Positions 52,022 through 60,276 of a stretch of DNA of 64,000 bases are shown piece after piece. Position numbers and translations under genes: made by a program. Position 1 is the first letter of the stretch; every line of letters begins with the position of its first letter. Below the pieces are notes generated by a model. That model saw only the letters and a program-made list of their open reading frames with translations, made no database searches and was not told the origin of the DNA. The stretch is from contig NZ_AP026968.1 in assembly GCF_037076355.1 (NCBI RefSeq), positions 1,256,501 to 1,320,500 of the forward strand. Reading direction: 5' to 3'. Source of the stretch: Streptococcus parapneumoniae (GTDB lineage Bacteria > Bacillota > Bacilli > Lactobacillales > Streptococcaceae).

Positions 52022-52165
52022 AAAAGTCCCCAGTCGCTAGACTAGGGACTAAGAGGCATCTTCATGTGATGAGCAGGTTCACACAACTCATCAAGGTCCG
52101 CTCCTGCGTTATGACCTCCTTATGCTCAATAGTAGTCCGAAGACTACCTATCGACTCATCGCATC
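52022..52165 (-). ncRNA. structured RNA upstream of asd (asd RNA motif candidate)
   Basis: A promoter (52170-52198) starts a roughly 140-nt structured RNA with stem GGTAGTC/GACTACT (about 52122-52152), a pairing GATGAG/CTCATC segment and a final hairpin AGTCCCTAGTCTAGCGACTGGGGACT followed by TTTTATTTTT. A conserved asd RNA motif is known upstream of asd in Lactobacillales, and location and size agree. I could not check the covariance. The end hairpin suggests either a small RNA or attenuation of asd. Confidence 0.65.
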
Positions 52166-52169
52166 TACT

Positions 52170-52198
52170 ATTCTACTAAAGAGAATGACTTTTGTCAA
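52170..52198 (-). promoter_or_regulatory. promoter of the asd leader RNA
   Basis: Consensus -35 TTGACA (52198-52193), exact 17-nt spacing and -10 TAGAAT (52175-52170). Confidence 0.8.
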
Positions 52199-52277
52199 CA
52201 GCCAAAACGCTTTAACTTCATTTATACAGGTCAATAAGAAAAACCTTAGTCTCCCAAGGTCATTTTGTTTCTATCAT

Positions 52278-52349
52278 GCTAATTGCCGGGATTGAACCGG
52301 CGACCTCATCCTTACCATGGATGCGCTCTGCCAACTGAGCTAAATCAGC
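52278..52349 (-). tRNA. tRNA-Thr (anticodon GGT)
   Basis: The minus strand folds into a 72-nt cloverleaf: acceptor GCTGATT/AATTAGC (one G-T), D arm GCTC...GAGC, anticodon stem CATCC/GGATG with loop ATGGTAA, and T arm GCCGG-TTCAATC-CCGGC. The loop gives anticodon GGT, reading ACC/ACT threonine codons. CCA is not encoded. Confidence 0.95.
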
Positions 52350-52448
52350 TTACTCAAGAAGTATACTATAATCAGAAAAACTTGTCAAGTTTCCTTAGAA
52401 ATTTTCTATAAGAAAAAGCCAGATAAAGGCTACCTAGCTTGTCCTGTT

Positions 52449-52958
52449 CTATTTGCTCAAATCGATTCGACGACCAATTTTACCAATAATAATCGCTCCA
52501 ATAATCAATGAAGCAAATTCACCGATCCCTGTTGTAAACCAAGTAAGGAAGAATGGTAATTCTGCTACAATATTTAACTCTGCAGCGATAGTAAACATGG
52601 AAATTGAAAAGAGGATTGAAAAGAAGAAATGATCTTTTCGAATCAATCCGTTAAAGAGGTAATCCTTGCTGTATTTTGCAAAAAGCCAAACACCTAAACT
52701 GAGGAATACCAAGGTTGATCCACCACCAACAAAGACATCTAGTAGTCCGAAGCTAAAGAAATTAGCAATCATACAACCGATAGTAACTCCGATGATGTAC
52801 TTAGGATTGTAAAAAGCCATAAAGTTCATCATTTCTGAAATACGGAACTGATAAGCACCATAGCTAATGGCATTTAGAGGTGGTGTGACAGTTAAAACGA
52901 CATAGATAGCAGCAACGATTGCAATGTCTGCAACATCACGAATAGTTAATTTTTTCAT
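52449..52958 (-). CDS. queT: QueT-family queuosine precursor transporter (COG4708)
   Basis: This is a 169-aa membrane protein with about five helices (DVADIAIVAAIYVVLTVTPP, YIIGVTIGCMIANFFSFGL, TTGIGEFASLIIGAIIIGKI) of the ECF-type substrate-binding class. The family imports preQ1 or a related deazaguanine for tRNA queuosine. Its leader is a preQ1-II riboswitch that covers the ribosome site, the known control for COG4708 in streptococci. Confidence 0.92.
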   Translation of the reverse strand: MKKLTIRDVADIAIVAAIYVVLTVTPPLNAISYGAYQFRISEMMNFMAFYNPKYIIGVTIGCMIANFFSFGLLDVFVGGGSTLVFLSLGVWLFAKYSKDYLFNGLIRKDHFFFSILFSISMFTIAAELNIVAELPFFLTWFTTGIGEFASLIIGAIIIGKIGRRIDLSK

Positions 52959-52963
52959 CTTTT

Positions 52964-53020
52964 CTCCTTTAGCGGGTTATCCGCGTGTAATATGCTTGGT
53001 GAAAGAAGCTAAGCACCAAG
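52964..53020 (-). promoter_or_regulatory. preQ1-II riboswitch of queT
   Basis: The minus strand reads CTTGGTGCTTAGCTTCTTTC, then ACCAAGCATATTACACG, CGGATAACCCG and AAAGGAG. This is close to the known streptococcal preQ1-II (COG4708) aptamer: P1 CTTGGTG/CACCAAG, a 3' stem CGGATAACCCG and the ribosome site in the pseudoknot strand. Ligand binding should hide AAAGGAG and lower queT translation. Confidence 0.92.
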
Positions 53021-53041
53021 GGTTGCTTTATTCAACCTTAC

Positions 53042-53078
53042 TAGTATAGCACAATAGCCTGCTTTATGCTATACTTAA
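53042..53078. promoter_or_regulatory. divergent -10 boxes of queT and gtrA
   Basis: Minus-strand TGTGCTATACT (about 53055-53045) and plus-strand TGCTATACT (about 53067-53075) are near-identical extended -10 boxes facing opposite ways. The plus box would place the gtrA start almost at its ATG (53082), so gtrA may be read from a nearly leaderless mRNA. Confidence 0.55.
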
Positions 53079-53081
53079 AGC

Positions 53082-53513
53082 ATGAAAATTCGTATTCAAA
53101 AATTTTTTAACAATGAAATCTTAGCCTATCTCTTTTTTGGCCTTACAACAACTCTAGTTTCGATTCTCTCACGACTAGTCATTTATCAACTAAGTCATCA
53201 GGAACTCCTTGCTACTGCCCTAGCAAATATTATTGGTATTCTATTTGCCTTTATCACAAATGATAGGCTTGTATTTAAGCAAGCAAGGAAGAAGCGACTT
53301 ATCCGTTTAGTGAAATTTTTTCTTGCCCGCCTTTCTACTTTTCTGTTAGACTTGCTCTTTACTTTTCTGTTTGTGACTCAATTCCCTCATATCATAGGGC
53401 AATTCGTAAATGAAAATCTTGATAAAGTAAATGCAATCGAAACGATAATTGCACAATTATTGATAATTATTCTTAATTACATTTTAAGCAAGGTCTATGT
53501 TTTTAACAAATAG
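53082..53513 (+). CDS. GtrA-family membrane protein
   Basis: This 143-aa protein has four predicted helices: ILAYLFFGLTTTLVSILSRL, LLATALANIIGILFAFITND, LSTFLLDLLFTFLFVTQF and TIIAQLLIIILNYILSKVYVF. The layout and the GtrA-type FLVFKQ-like LVFKQARK segment fit the family that flips lipid-linked sugars. No glycosyltransferase partner is next to it here. No ribosome site of good strength precedes the ATG; the promoter is extremely close. Confidence 0.88.
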   Translation: MKIRIQKFFNNEILAYLFFGLTTTLVSILSRLVIYQLSHQELLATALANIIGILFAFITNDRLVFKQARKKRLIRLVKFFLARLSTFLLDLLFTFLFVTQFPHIIGQFVNENLDKVNAIETIIAQLLIIILNYILSKVYVFNK

Positions 53514-53588
53514 AACTTCTGAGCATCTATCTTGCAAGCTTTTCTTAATTAATATATAATAAATAGTAAAAATTTTTGAAAGGATATT

Positions 53589-53972
53589 ATGAAAATGTTA
53601 AAAGATCTTAAAGCATTTTTGCTTCGTGGTAATGTTGTTGACCTTGCTGTCGGTGTGATCATTGCCTCTGCTTTTGGTGCTATCGTAACTTCACTTGTAA
53701 ACGACATTATCACTCCTCTTATTTTAAATCCCGCTTTGAAAGCTGCTAAAGTCGAACGTATCGCTCAACTTTCTTGGCATGGAGTCGGCTATGGTAACTT
53801 TTTAAGTGCTATTATCAATTTTATCTTTGTCGGTACCGCCCTCTTCTTTATTATCAAGGGTATTGAAAAAGCACAGAAACTGACTGGTATAAAGGAAGAA
53901 AAAACTGACGAAAAAAAACCAACCGAATTGGAAGTCCTTCAAGAAATCAAAGCTCTTCTTGAGAAAAAATAA
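53589..53972 (+). CDS. mscL: large-conductance mechanosensitive channel
   Basis: This 127-aa protein has MscL features: an N-terminal amphipathic helix, TM1 (RGNVVDLAVGVIIASAFG...), a short extracellular loop, TM2 (FLSAIINFIFVGTALFFII) and a charged C-terminal helix bundle. It opens on hypo-osmotic shock. GAAAGGATATT precedes the ATG. Confidence 0.95.
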   Translation: MKMLKDLKAFLLRGNVVDLAVGVIIASAFGAIVTSLVNDIITPLILNPALKAAKVERIAQLSWHGVGYGNFLSAIINFIFVGTALFFIIKGIEKAQKLTGIKEEKTDEKKPTELEVLQEIKALLEKK

Positions 53973-53978
53973 TCGTTT

Positions 53979-54010
53979 AAAAGGATCTAGCACAAAGCTA
54001 AATCCTTTTT
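53979..54010. terminator. bidirectional terminator between mscL and hemH
   Basis: AAAAGGAT/ATCCTTTT with an inner TAGC/GCTA stem and T-runs on both strands ends the convergent genes. Confidence 0.75.
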
Positions 54011-54013
54011 TCT

Positions 54014-55108
54014 TTACTCTTTGGGTAACTTGCCTGCTTTTTCTAACATCTTCTTAATAAGATAAGGCATCTTGACATTCTCCCGACCTTTTTTCTCAAT
54101 CAATTTTTTCACAAATTCTGGCATTTGTAAATCTTCAGATTCAGCCAAAATGTTTTTCGTCTCGTCTGAAGGAACTAACTCATCAAAGGTTTCTTCTTCT
54201 GGGAGAAATTCCTTAAACTCTTGATCTTCATTGGCTCTGACTGTACTAATCAAGGCATCAATCAAACGAGAATCCGTATTTGGCATTGGTGGTCGATGGT
54301 AGTTCACACCCAATTCTTGACACAAGTCATAACATTCCACATCGTTGTCAAACAAGACTTCAATATGCTCACTAATGAAGCTGATAGGAACAAAAATATA
54401 ATGGTCTGGATGTTCTGTCTGTTCTCTGAGATACTCCAAAACATCTGGTTTAATCCATGGAATCCCGATATCACTCTCACTTTGCCAAGTGTTAGTATAT
54501 TGCTCTGAACTCAAGCCTAGTTTTTCAGCAACTAACTTGCTATTTTCGAAAATTTGGTCAATATATGGGTCACCAAAATCCAAGGCAAAAATGGGCACAC
54601 TGTGAGCTGAAAAGATGACTTTAAAGCTATCCTGCTTTACTTCTTCTTTTAAAATTTTACCAATTTCATCTGCCCAATAGTTTAAGAGCGCTTCTTCTTG
54701 ATACCAGTCCTTAATAACTAAAAATTGAATTTGCTTGCTTTCTAAAAATTTTTCATAGCCCATGACAGAGTAAAAAGAATAATGAGGCTCCAAAATCAAA
54801 CAAATACATTGCTCGATTCCGTCTGCTTCCATCTGACCAATCACATCTGGGATAAAAGGTCTAGAAAACTTATTAGCAAAATAGACACTATATTCATTTC
54901 CTAGCCTAGCTTCTACCAAGGCAACTTCTTCACGAGTAATTCTTTGCAGAGGCGTGCCTCCAATTCGTACATAATTATCATAGAGAGTTTGAATCTCGTG
55001 GTCTTGAGGTCTCACTCCACGACGAATATTTGTGAAAAAATCAGCTACACCTTCAAAGGTAATCTCTTCTGGCGAACCGAATGTCATCATTAAAATTGCT
55101 TTTTTCAT
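54014..55108 (-). CDS. hemH: ferrochelatase-family protein
   Basis: This 364-aa protein of the ferrochelatase family has the active-site His motif [17 protein letters not shown] and [28 protein letters not shown] with the conserved His and Glu. The enzyme inserts Fe2+ into a porphyrin. Mitis-group streptococci are not known to make porphyrins, so it may use imported precursors or do another task. No other haem gene is in the window. The C-terminal 60 residues are an added charged tail. Confidence 0.9.
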   Translation of the reverse strand: MKKAILMMTFGSPEEITFEGVADFFTNIRRGVRPQDHEIQTLYDNYVRIGGTPLQRITREEVALVEARLGNEYSVYFANKFSRPFIPDVIGQMEADGIEQCICLILEPHYSFYSVMGYEKFLESKQIQFLVIKDWYQEEALLNYWADEIGKILKEEVKQDSFKVIFSAHSVPIFALDFGDPYIDQIFENSKLVAEKLGLSSEQYTNTWQSESDIGIPWIKPDVLEYLREQTEHPDHYIFVPISFISEHIEVLFDNDVECYDLCQELGVNYHRPPMPNTDSRLIDALISTVRANEDQEFKEFLPEEETFDELVPSDETKNILAESEDLQMPEFVKKLIEKKGRENVKMPYLIKKMLEKAGKLPKE

Positions 55109-55261
55109 AACTGCTTCCTTGTGATGTTTTTATCAAGTTTATTTTATCATTTATCCATTAATAAGTAAACGCCAACATAGCGAATTTCCCGAACTTCTGT
55201 CTTTTGTTTTTCTCTTCTTTCTATGATACAATGGAAAAAATGAATTCAAAAGGAGTTTTTT

Positions 55262-56485
55262 ATGACTTATCCAAATCTCTTGGACCGCTTCTTGACTTAC
55301 GTTAAGGTCAACACGCGCTCTGATGAACACTCTACTACTACTCCAAGTACGCAGAGTCAGGTTGACTTCGCAACCAATGTTCTTATTCCTGAAATGAAAC
55401 GTGTTGGATTACAAAATGTTTATTATCTACCAAATGGTTTTGCAATTGGGACCTTACCAGCCAATGATCCATCTTTAACACGTAAAATTGGCTTTATATC
55501 TCACATGGATACTGCTGACTTTAATGCCGAAGGAGTCAATCCACAGGTAATTGAAAACTACGATGGTGGTGTGATTGAACTTGGAAATTCTGGTTTCAAA
55601 CTCGATCCATCTGACTTTAAGAGTCTTGAGAAATATCCAGGACAAACGCTTATCACAACCGATGGAACAACCTTGCTGGGGGCTGATGACAAGTCAGGAA
55701 TTGCTGAGATTATGACTGCCATTGAATATCTAACTGCTCATCCTGAAATCAAACACTGTGAAATTCGTGTTGGTTTTGGTCCAGATGAAGAAATCGGTGT
55801 TGGTGCCAATAAATTTGATGCAGAAGATTTTGATGTGGATTTTGCCTACACTGTTGATGGTGGCCCATTAGGTGAGCTTCAGTACGAGACCTTCTCAGCA
55901 GCTGGTGCTGAATTGCATTTCCAAGGCCGTAATGTCCACCCTGGTACTGCCAAAGGGCAAATGGTCAACGCCCTTCAGCTAGCAATTGATTTTCACAATC
56001 AACTTCCAGAGAATGACCGACCTGAGTTAACGGATGGTTACCAAGGGTTCTACCATCTTATGGATGTAACAGGTAGTGTTGAGGAGGCAAGTGCTAGCTA
56101 CATCATTCGCGATTTTGAAAAAGATGCCTTTGAATCGCGTAAAGCAGCTATGCAGTCTATCGCTGATAAGATGAATCAAGAATTTGGTAGCGACCGTGTT
56201 ACCCTAAACTTGACAGATCAGTACTACAATATGAAAGAAGTCATTGAAAAAGATATGACTCCAATTACCATTGCTAAAGCCGTTATGGAAGATCTGGGTA
56301 TCACTCCTATTATCGAACCAATCCGTGGAGGGACAGACGGCTCTAAGATTTCCTTTATGGGAATCCCAACTCCCAATATCTTTGCTGGTGGCGAGAACAT
56401 GCACGGTCGTTTTGAATACGTCAGCCTTCAGACTATGGAACGTGCAGTTGATACAATTATTGGCATCGTAGCTTATAAAGACTAA
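55262..56485 (+). CDS. pepT: peptidase T (tripeptidase)
   Basis: This 407-aa M20-family zinc aminopeptidase has the metal ligands in [18 protein letters not shown] and GPDEEIGVG, and the C-terminal [13 protein letters not shown]. It removes N-terminal residues from tripeptides in the cytoplasm during peptide use. The -10 TACAAT with upstream TG lies about 35 nt before the ATG, and AAAGGAG precedes it. Confidence 0.96.
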   Translation: MTYPNLLDRFLTYVKVNTRSDEHSTTTPSTQSQVDFATNVLIPEMKRVGLQNVYYLPNGFAIGTLPANDPSLTRKIGFISHMDTADFNAEGVNPQVIENYDGGVIELGNSGFKLDPSDFKSLEKYPGQTLITTDGTTLLGADDKSGIAEIMTAIEYLTAHPEIKHCEIRVGFGPDEEIGVGANKFDAEDFDVDFAYTVDGGPLGELQYETFSAAGAELHFQGRNVHPGTAKGQMVNALQLAIDFHNQLPENDRPELTDGYQGFYHLMDVTGSVEEASASYIIRDFEKDAFESRKAAMQSIADKMNQEFGSDRVTLNLTDQYYNMKEVIEKDMTPITIAKAVMEDLGITPIIEPIRGGTDGSKISFMGIPTPNIFAGGENMHGRFEYVSLQTMERAVDTIIGIVAYKD

Positions 56486-56486
56486 A

Positions 56487-56518
56487 AAGACGAGGTAGCT
56501 CAGCTACTTCGCCTTTCT
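56487..56518. terminator. bidirectional terminator between pepT and phtE-like
   Basis: CGAGGTAGCT and AGCTACTTCG pair around one base, with A- and T-runs outside. It ends both convergent genes. Confidence 0.8.
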
Positions 56519-56520
56519 TT

Positions 56521-59500
56521 TTATTCTGCTGGTTTTTCTTGATTTCCAGTAGCTGTAGAAGATTCTGTTGTTTCATTTTTTGAAGTTGATTCAACAGGTT
56601 TAGAATCTCTTGTATTGGTTGGTTTGTTTTCGTCGCTAGCAGTTTCACTGTTAGATTCTGCAGTTGCGTTTGGTTGGTTCTCAGCACTGGTATTATCACC
56701 ATTTGCCTCGGCATTTCTTGCTGGACTTGTTTCTTCACTTGCGCTAGCTTTTGACTGGATTTGGTGATTCAAAACTAGAATAGCTTTTGTCAATTCAAGT
56801 AAAGCTGCTTTGTCTTTACTCTTAGCAGAAAGTTGATCTAGTAATGCATCCACTTTATCAAAGTCATCATCAGAACCATTATTACTTTCTAAATAAGAGT
56901 GAAGCGATATGAGAATATCGTAGAGTTTTTGATAGAGTACAAGTGTCTGAGGATCTTGTTCAGCATTTTCCTTCTCTTGTTGAAGGGCGCTAGCGATACG
57001 AGTCAAGACATCTTTTACCTGGCTATTTACTTCATCCAAGTCTGCATCAGCCTTGTTTGTGGCAGCTTTGAGATTTTCTACTTCTTCTGCCAAGAATTGT
57101 CTGATTCCTTCTTCTTGGATTTGCTCCAAGAGTTGATTTGCCTTGCTCAAGAGGCTTTCTACTTCTTCCTTGCTAACATGATTGACATGCTCTTCTTTTT
57201 TAAGATCAGGATAAAGATCTTTCAAAAATTCATAAATCGCTTGCTTAGCAGATTGGTTATCAACTGTTTCTTTATCTAGAACTGTTTCATTTACTTTTGT
57301 AGAAGCTGGCTGATTTTTCAAAGCCTCTTCTACTTCTTGTTTTGTTTGATAAATGCTTGGGAACAGTTTATTCAAGTCCACAGCCTTACGGAAGGATTGG
57401 GATTGATATAAAGTAAAAGTCAAATTAGCTACTTTATTACGAAGCTCATCACTTAAACGACCATCATTTACATTCTCATAGAAGTACTTGATATATTCCA
57501 CTGTTGTATCGCCAGTACGATCATTAAAGTCTTGAAGAGCTTGAAGTTGTGATTCAACCGCTGCTAAACCAGCCTCATCTTTAGCCAACTTAGCTTCCTG
57601 GAGTCGAACGAGAAGGTCTTTCTTAGGAAGTCCATAAGTGTCTGTATCTAGCGTATTGATTTTATCAATCAAGGATTGATATTTCTTATCTAAAGCACTT
57701 GTTTCAACAGGTTTGACACTTTCATCAATATGGATATATTGCTTATCAAAGAGATCAAGTGTCGCAAGATAACCTGCTGTAGAGTTAGTTGCTAGTTTCT
57801 TCATATTTTCAGTAAACTGTCCTAAGGCTAACTCAATCTGTCTTTGTTTGATTGGATCGTCTTTATAGACGTTTCGACTTTCAGCAAGAAGTTGATCTAC
57901 TTTTGCTAAAACTGTTTTCTCATCAAAGGCCCCAGGCTGATAGTTGGATTTCAGGGCTGGAATCTTGTTTTTCAAGGCTACTTCATAGCCCTTAGTTTGA
58001 ACCTTGATGTAGTGATTGTGGTCTCCATGAGGGATCACAAAACTGCCGTTTTCAACCTGCAAACGATAAGGTGATACGCGATCACGTAAGGCAGTCGTAT
58101 AAAGTTCATTTAGGAAATCAAGTTCAGGATTTCCAGTTTGGAGTGGAAGTCGAACGTGTTCCTTACGAACAGCATAGGGATGGATATGAGTTGGATCGTA
58201 GGCTTGGTCAGGATTATTAAATACAAAGAAACCTTTTGAAATTCTAATAGCTTCAAGTGGAACCCCATAGGTCTTAGAAATATAAGCTATTTTTTCTTCA
58301 TCACTAGCATCTTTAGAGAATGATTCAACAGATTTTGCAAGTGGTTGAACAGGCTCTGCATCATGATGTGTTTTCAAATGATCCTGAGCTTCCTTAATTT
58401 GTTCTGGTGTCAAGTCCTTCTTGAAGAAGTAATGATTGTGGTCTCCGTGACTCATGACAAATCCTTGATCATCCTCACTAATGACACGATCGGCATCAAA
58501 ACCGTGATCGTGATCTTCACCATGATGGTGGTCATGCTCATCGCCATCGTGATCGTCATCATGAGCTGGATTTGGTGTAGCTGTATTTGCCCCTTTCAAG
58601 TGGTCTTGCGCTGCCTTAATTTGCTCTGCTGACAAGTCCTTCTTGAAGAAATAATGATTGTGGTTACCATGACTCATAATAAAGCCTTGCTCATCTTCAG
58701 CAATAATACGATTGGCATCAAAGCCGTGTCCACCTTCTTCATGTTCCTCATGTGAAACACTAGGATTGGCTGCAAGAGACGGCGAAGGTGCTACTAGACC
58801 ATTGTTTGGAAGAGTCGGTTGCCCAATTACGGTCGATTTTGGAATGTAATGGAAATGATCACCATGTCTTACAATATAAGCTGTTGCTGTTTCCTCGACA
58901 ATATCTTTAGGATTAAAGATATAACCATCAGATGTTGAAGAGATAGGCTTATTTGTAAGTAATGAGGCATGATTCAAAGTAGATGGACTACTTGAAAGAC
59001 TTCCTAGACTAGACGCTGCTTCATGAGGTTTTTCATTTGTAGAGACCGTAGAACCAGTTCCACCGATAGGCACCATTCTAGCAATCTTTTCTTCTAAAGG
59101 AGAGAGTTTGCTGTAAGGAATAAAGTGATAATGGTCGCCATGTGGAATCGCAACTCCATTTGGTGTACGACTGATAATCTTAGCAGGGTCAAAGACCAAG
59201 CCATCTGATTCACTGTAACGTTGGTCGCTAGGTAAATCATAGAGTTCTTTCAATAGACTCTGGAGATTTTCAGCTTTATTTGCTGGCTTGCTAGTTGAGC
59301 CTTGTGCTACAGATTGCGTGTTATTGTCACTAGCTGTTGAAGAATAGCTTAACTGGCTCGGTTGCGTATTTTTCCCAGCTAAATAAGCTTTTGCTGCTGC
59401 TAATTCACTAGCAGACAAATCACTTTTTGGAATGTAGTGATAGTGACCTCCGTGAGGAACGATATAAGCATCACCCGTATCTTCGATAATATCAGCTGGA

Positions 59501-60066
59501 TTAAAGACATAACCATCATCTGTCGTATAACGTCCCTGAGACCTTGCTACAGCGACATCTGAGCTGACCTTCTCATTATCTTTGACATGTTCTTGTTTTT
59601 GACGATTGATTTCATCTTTGGTTCGAATATTATCAGCATGAGCTGCATCTTTCAGGTAGACATAATATTTTCCATCGATCTTGATGATATAACCACCCTT
59701 GACCTCATTGACAATATCAGCGTCTTTAAGTTGATAGTTTGGGTCCTTCATCAAAAGTTCTTCACTAAAGAGGGCATCATAAGGAACTTTCCCATTATAG
59801 TAATGATAGTGATCACCGTGTGACGTTACATAGCCCTGATCTGTAATCTTAATGACAATTTGCTCAGCCTGAATTCCTTCTTTTTGGCTAACCTGGTCTG
59901 GTGTCAAGTTTTCAGTTTTCTGACTTGACTGACTGCCATCCACATAAGAGACACGATTATTGTCCTTATTTTCCTGCGAACGATGCTGGTTTAGTGCATA
60001 TGCACATAGACTCAAGGATACGATAACAGCTGATCCAGCTGCTATATACTTTTTACTGAATTTCAT
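56521..60066 (-). CDS. polyhistidine triad surface protein, PhtE-like N-terminus with a different C-terminal half
   Basis: This 1181-aa protein has an LSLC signal motif (C21). Seven HxxHxH triads start near residues 83, 205, 309, 401, 466, 540 and 680. Residues 1-470 read almost as pneumococcal PhtE. From about 440 to 565 a GFDA(N/D)R...SHG(N/D)HNHYFFKKDL unit occurs twice, split by a His/Asp-rich stretch (502-521). After that the sequence is not PhtE but the THIHPYAVRKEHVR...PHGDHNHYIKVQ type, then long helices and an acidic Ser/Thr/Asn tail. Pht proteins bind zinc, help AdcAII acquire it, and inhibit complement. AdcR-like boxes lie upstream. Confidence 0.87.
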   Translation of the reverse strand: MKFSKKYIAAGSAVIVSLSLCAYALNQHRSQENKDNNRVSYVDGSQSSQKTENLTPDQVSQKEGIQAEQIVIKITDQGYVTSHGDHYHYYNGKVPYDALFSEELLMKDPNYQLKDADIVNEVKGGYIIKIDGKYYVYLKDAAHADNIRTKDEINRQKQEHVKDNEKVSSDVAVARSQGRYTTDDGYVFNPADIIEDTGDAYIVPHGGHYHYIPKSDLSASELAAAKAYLAGKNTQPSQLSYSSTASDNNTQSVAQGSTSKPANKAENLQSLLKELYDLPSDQRYSESDGLVFDPAKIISRTPNGVAIPHGDHYHFIPYSKLSPLEEKIARMVPIGGTGSTVSTNEKPHEAASSLGSLSSSPSTLNHASLLTNKPISSTSDGYIFNPKDIVEETATAYIVRHGDHFHYIPKSTVIGQPTLPNNGLVAPSPSLAANPSVSHEEHEEGGHGFDANRIIAEDEQGFIMSHGNHNHYFFKKDLSAEQIKAAQDHLKGANTATPNPAHDDDHDGDEHDHHHGEDHDHGFDADRVISEDDQGFVMSHGDHNHYFFKKDLTPEQIKEAQDHLKTHHDAEPVQPLAKSVESFSKDASDEEKIAYISKTYGVPLEAIRISKGFFVFNNPDQAYDPTHIHPYAVRKEHVRLPLQTGNPELDFLNELYTTALRDRVSPYRLQVENGSFVIPHGDHNHYIKVQTKGYEVALKNKIPALKSNYQPGAFDEKTVLAKVDQLLAESRNVYKDDPIKQRQIELALGQFTENMKKLATNSTAGYLATLDLFDKQYIHIDESVKPVETSALDKKYQSLIDKINTLDTDTYGLPKKDLLVRLQEAKLAKDEAGLAAVESQLQALQDFNDRTGDTTVEYIKYFYENVNDGRLSDELRNKVANLTFTLYQSQSFRKAVDLNKLFPSIYQTKQEVEEALKNQPASTKVNETVLDKETVDNQSAKQAIYEFLKDLYPDLKKEEHVNHVSKEEVESLLSKANQLLEQIQEEGIRQFLAEEVENLKAATNKADADLDEVNSQVKDVLTRIASALQQEKENAEQDPQTLVLYQKLYDILISLHSYLESNNGSDDDFDKVDALLDQLSAKSKDKAALLELTKAILVLNHQIQSKASASEETSPARNAEANGDNTSAENQPNATAESNSETASDENKPTNTRDSKPVESTSKNETTESSTATGNQEKPAE

Positions 60067-60133
60067 AAATCCCTCATTTCAATAAATGATGAAGCTTTTT
60101 CTTAACTTCTTTTTCTCGGTTAAACATTTTTTC

Positions 60134-60169
60134 TAAACTGGTTATTTAACCATTTAATTAACCAGTAAA
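60134..60169. promoter_or_regulatory. two AdcR-box-like operators before the phtE-like gene
   Basis: TAAACTGGTTAT (60134-60145) and TTAACCAGTAAA (60158-60169) match the AdcR consensus TTAACYRGTTAA at 10 and 11 of 12 places. ACTGGTTA and TAACCAGT also form a perfect inverted repeat. AdcR is the zinc-responsive repressor of pht and adcAII genes. Confidence 0.75.
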
Positions 60170-60215
60170 TAGTTTACCTTTTTTAAGTTTATCTGTCAAG
60201 ATTTTTATATCATTT

Positions 60216-60245
60216 AAAAAAATAAAAGCCAGTATTACTACTGAC
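60216..60245 (-). terminator. terminator of the adcAII-phtD-like operon
   Basis: GTCAGTA-GTAA-TACTGGC on the minus strand is followed by TTTTATTTTTTT. Confidence 0.75.
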
Positions 60246-60276
60246 TCTTACATTATATCGATTTAATAGGATAAAC

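Noticed and set aside
52022..52200. Lysine riboswitch upstream of asd.
   Set aside because: The conserved L-box core sequences are not visible; location and form fit the asd RNA motif better.
58345..58632. A plus-strand reading frame across the His-rich part of the phtE-like gene.
   Set aside because: It is an antisense shadow of His/Asp codons, without a ribosome site.
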